DNA from: Candidatus Woesearchaeota archaeon
Lineage (GTDB): Archaea > Nanobdellota > Nanobdellia > SCGC-AAA011-G17 > GW2011-AR18
Direction of reading: 5' to 3'
Assembly (NCBI GenBank): GCA_018302545.1
Contig: JAGVZM010000001.1
Span: forward strand, 1 to 64,000
DNA: 64,000 nt
The notes under the pieces were generated by a model. That model saw only the letters and a list, made by a program, of their open reading frames with translations. It had not been told where the DNA came from and did not search any database. Positions 58,738-64,000 of this stretch are shown piece after piece (position 1 is the first letter of the stretch; each line of letters begins with the position of its first letter). The translations under genes and the position numbers were made by a program.

Positions 58738-61700
58738 TTACTGATTCTCACTTAAACCTTTTCTTTGTCTTATTTGTTGAACTAATTTATTTTGTAATTC
58801 TAGAGGTAATTTTTGATATTCTTGATCCGCAACATAAAAAGTACCTCTACCTTCAGTAGCACTTCTCAAATCTGAAGACAATCCAAACATTTCAGCAACA
58901 GGCATTTTAGCTTTTACAGTCAAATAATTGCCTTCCTGATTCATATCTAATAATTGTCCTCTTTTATTAGCAACTAATTTGGATATAGATCCCATGTGAT
59001 CAACAACACTTTCAATTTGTAAAACCTGCATAGGTTCAAATATAACAGGAGATGCTAAATTCATAGCATCTCTTAATCCCTCTCTTATCGCAGGATAAAT
59101 TTGTGCAGGACCCCTATGTATACTATCCTCATGCAACTTACAATCATTTAGAGTAACTAATAATTTAGTACAAGGTTCTCTAGCTAAAACTCCACCATCC
59201 ATCACTTGTTCAAAAGCATCTAAAATTAGGTCTATAACCTCTCCAATTTGAACAATACCTCTAGTATTATCAACAAAAGCATTTCCATTATAAAACGCTC
59301 TAAACTTTTGAGCATCTTTAGTGTCTATTCCTAAAGCAATCAAAGCATCAATTACACTTCTATCCTTCTTCTTTACTCTACCACTAGGCAAGTCACCATT
59401 TTTAATAGCATTATATAAATTGTCTGGTAAAGGTTCTACAATCAGATAGAATCTATTATGTTTATTAGGAGTCTTACCCTCTGCTTCAGGACTTTTTTTA
59501 GATATAGTTTCTCTATAAACTACAATAGGCGGACTTGATTTAATATCAACTCCCTTTTCAGTCTTAATTCTATTCTCAATAATCTCTAAATGTAATTCTC
59601 CCATACCACTCATTAAACATTCTCCAGTCTGTTCATCAATTTTTATTTTTATACTAGGATCTTCTTTAGCTGCAGCTTTTAAAACTTCAACAACTTTAGC
59701 TAAATCTTGAGGTTTAGTAGGCTCTATTGCCTTTGTAATTACTGGCTCAAAAATATGTTTCAATTCTTCAAATGGATGTTCTTCACCTTCTGTAATTGTT
59801 TCACCAGCTTCTGCTTTTAATCCTGCTAAAGCTAAAACATTACCAGCAACAACCTCATTCATCATCTGAGTCTTAATACCATTATACATAAACACTTGTT
59901 GAACTCTAGCTTTCTGTTTAGCATTACTCAAATAAACTTCCATCCCTCCCTTAACAGTACCAGAATATAATCTTCCAGCAGAAATCTCCCTTCCAGTTTT
60001 AGGATCAATCATGACTCTTGTAACACAAAAAGCAACCTTCCCATTTTTATCACAATTCAATAAGCTTTTACCAAATTCACTTTCTAAATCTCCTTTCCAA
60101 ATTCTAGGAACTCTATATTTTTGCGCTTCTACAGGGTTAGGTAAATGTTTAATTACCATATCTAAAACAACTTCATGTAATGGAGCCTTCTCCCAAACCC
60201 ACTTCTTCCTCTCCTCAAGATCCATTTCATATAAAGCTAAAATGTCCTTAAAATTAACTTTTTTCTTTTGCATGAAACTAAAAGATAAGGCCCAATTCTC
60301 TCTTGCACTTCCAAACGCTACACTTCCTTCTTGAATACCAACTTTCCATTTTTCTTTAAATTCTGGCTCTGCAATTTGTTCTATTAATCTATTAAATTGT
60401 AAAATAATCTCAGTAAACCTTTTCTGCATTTGTTCTGGAGTATACTGCATTTCTTTGATTAATCTATCAACTTTATTTAAGAACAAAACAGGTTTTACTC
60501 TTTCTCTTAATGCTTGTTTAACAACTGTCTCAGTTTGAGGCATAATTCCTTCAGAAGCGCAAACTAAAACAACAGTTCCATCAATTGCACGCATAGCTCT
60601 AGTTACATTTCCACCAAAGTCTACGTGACCGGGAGTATCAATTAAATTAATTAAAAATTCTTCATTATTAAAATCGTGAATCATACTTACATTAGCAGCA
60701 TCAACAGTCATCAATCTCTCTTGTTCATCTGCATGTTGCCAAGTAGCCATTCCTTTATCAAGATCGCCTGCACTCTTCTCACTCATCAAACCAGCTGCAG
60801 CAAGTAAATTATCAGTTAACGCAGTGTTGTGCATAAATATTCCCTCAGCTACAAAATTATGTGTTTTAGGAACAGTAAAATCATAAACAGTTTCTTCATA
60901 TGAAACCTCCATACTTTTAACCTCAATAAAAGATAACTCCAAGTTATTATTCAATGTTTTTTGAACTTGTAAAGTTTCTCCATTAGATGTCAAATCTAAA
61001 CCAATATTATCACAAACCCTACTTCCAGAGATTTTGCTAACAAGATTCTCAGCTTTTAATTTCTTTTCATTTAAGTTAAAACCAATATTATCATTGAAAT
61101 TTTTAGCAGAAAAACCACTCAAATAAATTGTATCATTTTCTTTATTTATTATGCCAACACAACCAAATCTTAATAATAAGAAATGTAAATCTTTAATCAT
61201 TTGTTTACTAACACTAGTAATTGAAATTGCACTTCTAGATTTCTCTACAGTTCCATCTGCATCAAAGTATCCGCTTAAAAATTTAGAAACATAAGAATCT
61301 GGACATTTATTTAAAAATTGAGATATTCTAATATTCCTGCTCTTCTGTTTTTTAGGATAATTAAACAAAGAATTCATAATCTCAACAACAGTCATGTTGG
61401 TTATTAACTCTGGAGTTCTATGTTTATATCCGCCAAGACTACAATTAATATTCAAATCATTACAAATTCTTAAGAATTCATTACCTAATTGTTTTTTCCC
61501 AACTATAAATTTACTATTACTTCCATCTCCAAAGAATAAACCTGCTAAATAAAAAAAATCTTCCCATTTAATCGGTAATTTAATAGAACAAGAATTTCCA
61601 CCCCTTTGTTTTCCAGTCCTAAAATATATAAGATCAATATTATTATAATTATTATCAGAACTAATATTAAACAATTTACAAATTTGCAAGTAATCTTTTA

Positions 61701-62373
61701 AAGTAAAACGATTTTGCCATAATCCATGATAAAAAGATTTAGGTTTGAGATCAGAATTTATTTTTTTAACAATCTCTTTAATTCCATAGGACATAATATT
61801 ATTTTTCAAATTCTTATAAAATTTAATTTCTAAATTAACATAAAAATTTTTTTGAGATAATAAAAATAAAAATTCTTGTTTTAAATCAATTTTAGAATCA
61901 ATTTTAAGTCTAGAGGGGCAAACTATTCTATCACCCAAAACTAATTCCTGAGCAGGTACATCAAGAATCTGAGAGTTTCTATAGACAATATATTTATGTT
62001 CTGGTGTTGTAGTAATTTCAGCGCCATGCCTTAATTTAACTTTAATAGTGGTTCCACCAACTAATTTCCAAGCCATAGAAACTGGTTTCTTTTCTATCTG
62101 ATTTGTCTCTTTATTTAAAGAGAAAATATTTAAACCCAATTTAGAAACATCATAAATAATATGTTCATTATCTTTATTTTCAAATAAAACACCATTTTTC
62201 TCACAATATTCATAAATTTCTTCAGCAGTTAAAATACTCCCATTTTCTAAAATTAATCTAGAATCTTTACTAATACACTTTCCATGATGTATATGTGCAC
62301 TTGTAGCTATGTTTCTAATATTTTTAGGATTATTCATAGCTCTTGTAAATCTTATTACAGGATCTTCTGCCAT
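58738..62373 (-). CDS. fusA: translation elongation factor 2 (aEF-2) interrupted in frame by an intein
   Basis: NIRNIATSAHIHHGK + intein + TALTDNLLAAAGLMSE; DTPGHVDFGGNVTRAMR; NKVD; diphthamide loop HEDSIHRGPAQIYPAIREGL. Confidence 0.95.
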   Translation of the reverse strand: MAEDPVIRFTRAMNNPKNIRNIATSAHIHHGKCISKDSRLILENGSILTAEEIYEYCEKNGVLFENKDNEHIIYDVSKLGLNIFSLNKETNQIEKKPVSMAWKLVGGTTIKVKLRHGAEITTTPEHKYIVYRNSQILDVPAQELVLGDRIVCPSRLKIDSKIDLKQEFLFLLSQKNFYVNLEIKFYKNLKNNIMSYGIKEIVKKINSDLKPKSFYHGLWQNRFTLKDYLQICKLFNISSDNNYNNIDLIYFRTGKQRGGNSCSIKLPIKWEDFFYLAGLFFGDGSNSKFIVGKKQLGNEFLRICNDLNINCSLGGYKHRTPELITNMTVVEIMNSLFNYPKKQKSRNIRISQFLNKCPDSYVSKFLSGYFDADGTVEKSRSAISITSVSKQMIKDLHFLLLRFGCVGIINKENDTIYLSGFSAKNFNDNIGFNLNEKKLKAENLVSKISGSRVCDNIGLDLTSNGETLQVQKTLNNNLELSFIEVKSMEVSYEETVYDFTVPKTHNFVAEGIFMHNTALTDNLLAAAGLMSEKSAGDLDKGMATWQHADEQERLMTVDAANVSMIHDFNNEEFLINLIDTPGHVDFGGNVTRAMRAIDGTVVLVCASEGIMPQTETVVKQALRERVKPVLFLNKVDRLIKEMQYTPEQMQKRFTEIILQFNRLIEQIAEPEFKEKWKVGIQEGSVAFGSARENWALSFSFMQKKKVNFKDILALYEMDLEERKKWVWEKAPLHEVVLDMVIKHLPNPVEAQKYRVPRIWKGDLESEFGKSLLNCDKNGKVAFCVTRVMIDPKTGREISAGRLYSGTVKGGMEVYLSNAKQKARVQQVFMYNGIKTQMMNEVVAGNVLALAGLKAEAGETITEGEEHPFEELKHIFEPVITKAIEPTKPQDLAKVVEVLKAAAKEDPSIKIKIDEQTGECLMSGMGELHLEIIENRIKTEKGVDIKSSPPIVVYRETISKKSPEAEGKTPNKHNRFYLIVEPLPDNLYNAIKNGDLPSGRVKKKDRSVIDALIALGIDTKDAQKFRAFYNGNAFVDNTRGIVQIGEVIDLILDAFEQVMDGGVLAREPCTKLLVTLNDCKLHEDSIHRGPAQIYPAIREGLRDAMNLASPVIFEPMQVLQIESVVDHMGSISKLVANKRGQLLDMNQEGNYLTVKAKMPVAEMFGLSSDLRSATEGRGTFYVADQEYQKLPLELQNKLVQQIRQRKGLSENQ
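60826..62277 (-). other. intein (484 aa) with LAGLIDADG homing endonuclease in the EF-2 P-loop
   Basis: Cys1 after GK (CISKDSRLILENG), block B-like GAEITTTPEHKYIV, LAGLIDADG motifs FYLAGLFFGDGS and FLSGYFDADGT, C-terminal VPKTHNFVAEGIFMHN followed by Thr+1. Confidence 0.95.
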
Positions 62374-62441
62374 AAACTCGTGCAAAGAGTTTCATATATA
62401 AATGTTTTGGAAATTCAGGATTATATTATAGAAAAATAAGA

Positions 62442-62912
62442 CTACAAAGCACCTCTAAATCTTTCTTCAGTCAGAATTTCTAAGTTCATATGTGCACGCG
62501 GTACAAAATTAACAAGAGGAACATGCATAACTGTGAAACGATAATGTCCAGAAATAGAGCCTTCATAAGTTCTAGCAAATGTGACATCTCCATATTTAAA
62601 AAAATCATGACCATTCCCATTACCCTTCAATAATTTCAAAGCTTCTTCTATAGATTCAAGAGGCCCTACTCCAATTAAATGAATTGAATCAGCATCAAAA
62701 AAAGGTTTATCCTGAAGTGAAACACTAAGATAAGTTTGAAGTTTATTACTAGACAAATAATCACAAAGCGTAGTAAATCCTTCTCTATCTGTTCTTTTTA
62801 TTAAACGAAAGTAATTAGAAGGATCATCAACTTTAACTAATATTCCCTTCCTATTTAAATCTAACACACTAAGATCTCCTGCTTCATAATAAATTATATT
62901 CCCGTCCATCAA
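62442..62912 (-). CDS. hypothetical protein
   Basis: ORF. Confidence 0.6.
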   Translation of the reverse strand: MMDGNIIYYEAGDLSVLDLNRKGILVKVDDPSNYFRLIKRTDREGFTTLCDYLSSNKLQTYLSVSLQDKPFFDADSIHLIGVGPLESIEEALKLLKGNGNGHDFFKYGDVTFARTYEGSISGHYRFTVMHVPLVNFVPRAHMNLEILTEERFRGAL

Positions 62913-62958
62913 AAATAAAAAATCAAAAGAAATTTAAATCTAGCTAAAGAGACGATTA

Positions 62959-63282
62959 TTAGTCTTCAATATGTTCTTGAATTTTAATATCTATATTCTC
63001 AGCTGGAATAATTATACCTCTCTTACTTATAGCAACCCCGCTACCAAAACTACTTCTAACCCTTTCAGTTAATGTAGCTTCCAAATATTGTATGCTTAAT
63101 GAAATACCTCCAGCAAATTCAACTTCAAGAACATCCAGAACTGCTAGAGGATCAGATAGGTTCGATAAATATATTTGTGGACTAACCCTATAAATAATAT
63201 TACCAGGTTTTCTAAAGATACAATCTAAAATACCTCTTCTAATTTCAGGACCTTGATAATAAGCTATACATTCATATCTCAT
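62959..63282 (-). CDS. hypothetical protein (start MRYECIAYYQG)
   Basis: ORF, internal start more plausible than 63351. Confidence 0.55.
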   Translation of the reverse strand: MRYECIAYYQGPEIRRGILDCIFRKPGNIIYRVSPQIYLSNLSDPLAVLDVLEVEFAGGISLSIQYLEATLTERVRSSFGSGVAISKRGIIIPAENIDIKIQEHIED

Positions 63283-63313
63283 AAAAATAAAAAATTGAAA
63301 AAATTTTAAAAAT

Positions 63314-64000
63314 TTATCTATCAACAATAAGTTGAGCAGACATTTGAGCACCTCTTATATTTCCAGCTAAAGGACCTAAAGTTAAAGAGGATAATTCTCC
63401 ACTAACATAAAACCTACCATAAGATGCATCACCTATCCACTCAAGATCATCATCCAAAATAGGATAACCTAATCCACTTAATGGTAAATTAAAATCACGA
63501 CTTAATTGTTTTAAAATTTTATTGCCATTAGGACCATTAAATCCTGTAGCTAACACAACAACAAAATCTTCTTCCTCTTTTTCACCAATTTTAAAATTCA
63601 TAATTTTTTGCCCATCATCTCTAATTCTAAATCTCGTTACTTCATCTACCCTTAGTTCTAATGCATGACTTCTAGACCTTTCCATCAAAGCAGCATGAAT
63701 ATGCTCTGGTATAGTTCCTTCATTTCTTTCTTTTCTAACTAAACCCTCTCTAAAATTTATGTCTCTAGTCCATAAAGCATGTTCTATATAATCCAATCTC
63801 GTCCATAAAGCTCTTGCATCTAATTCTTGAACTCTTAAAGGATTCCTAGAGATCATAATCACAGGATATCTCCCAAATTTAGATTGTCTTAATTCAGCCA
63901 ATTTAATAGCTAATTGTGCAGCAGTAATACCTCCACCTACAACATAAATCTTTTTATCTAACCTATAAAAATCTTCAATTCTAAAATCTTTTTCAAACAC
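63314..64000 (-). CDS. FAD/NAD(P)-binding oxidoreductase-like protein, 5' end at or beyond window edge
   Basis: Rossmann motif KIYVVGGGITAAQLAIKLAEL; VVVLATGFNGP. Confidence 0.75.
   Translation of the reverse strand: MFEKDFRIEDFYRLDKKIYVVGGGITAAQLAIKLAELRQSKFGRYPVIMISRNPLRVQELDARALWTRLDYIEHALWTRDINFREGLVRKERNEGTIPEHIHAALMERSRSHALELRVDEVTRFRIRDDGQKIMNFKIGEKEEEDFVVVLATGFNGPNGNKILKQLSRDFNLPLSGLGYPILDDDLEWIGDASYGRFYVSGELSSLTLGPLAGNIRGAQMSAQLIVDR

Noticed and set aside
1-64000. CRISPR arrays, prophage modules, rRNA genes
   Set aside because: No regularly spaced direct repeats, phage structural genes or rRNA-like GC-rich blocks were seen.

Overview
AT-rich 64 kb archaeal chromosomal window. Markers include aEF-1A, aEF-2, S10, Pth2, diphthine synthase, TrmI, Lhr helicase and a TGS-domain GTPase; the lineage is probably DPANN-like (inference). 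It is gene-dense, with core information-processing genes among many small ORFan-like genes, and no rRNA operon or CRISPR array was seen. The strongest non-obvious content is two heavily interrupted tRNA genes. A tRNA-Leu(CAA) on the + strand carries introns at 37/38 and in the T-loop (59/60). A tRNA-Ser(GCU) on the - strand carries three introns: 37/38, 59/60 and in the acceptor stem (68/69). Most of these introns can be folded by hand into bulge-helix-bulge (BHB) motifs. Other notable items: an intein with a LAGLIDADG endonuclease inside the EF-2 P-loop; a free-standing LAGLIDADG endonuclease overlapping lhr; a 129-bp MITE-like element with 15-bp terminal inverted repeats and a 9-bp target-site duplication between two divergent promoters; a CarF/PEDS1/Kua-type lipid desaturase; a bacterial-type AspRS; an uncharacterised three-gene envelope-like cluster (43.5-48.3 kb); several ORFan paralog families; and small ORFs missing from the ORF track. 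All calls were made by reading motifs and hand-folding; no searches were run.
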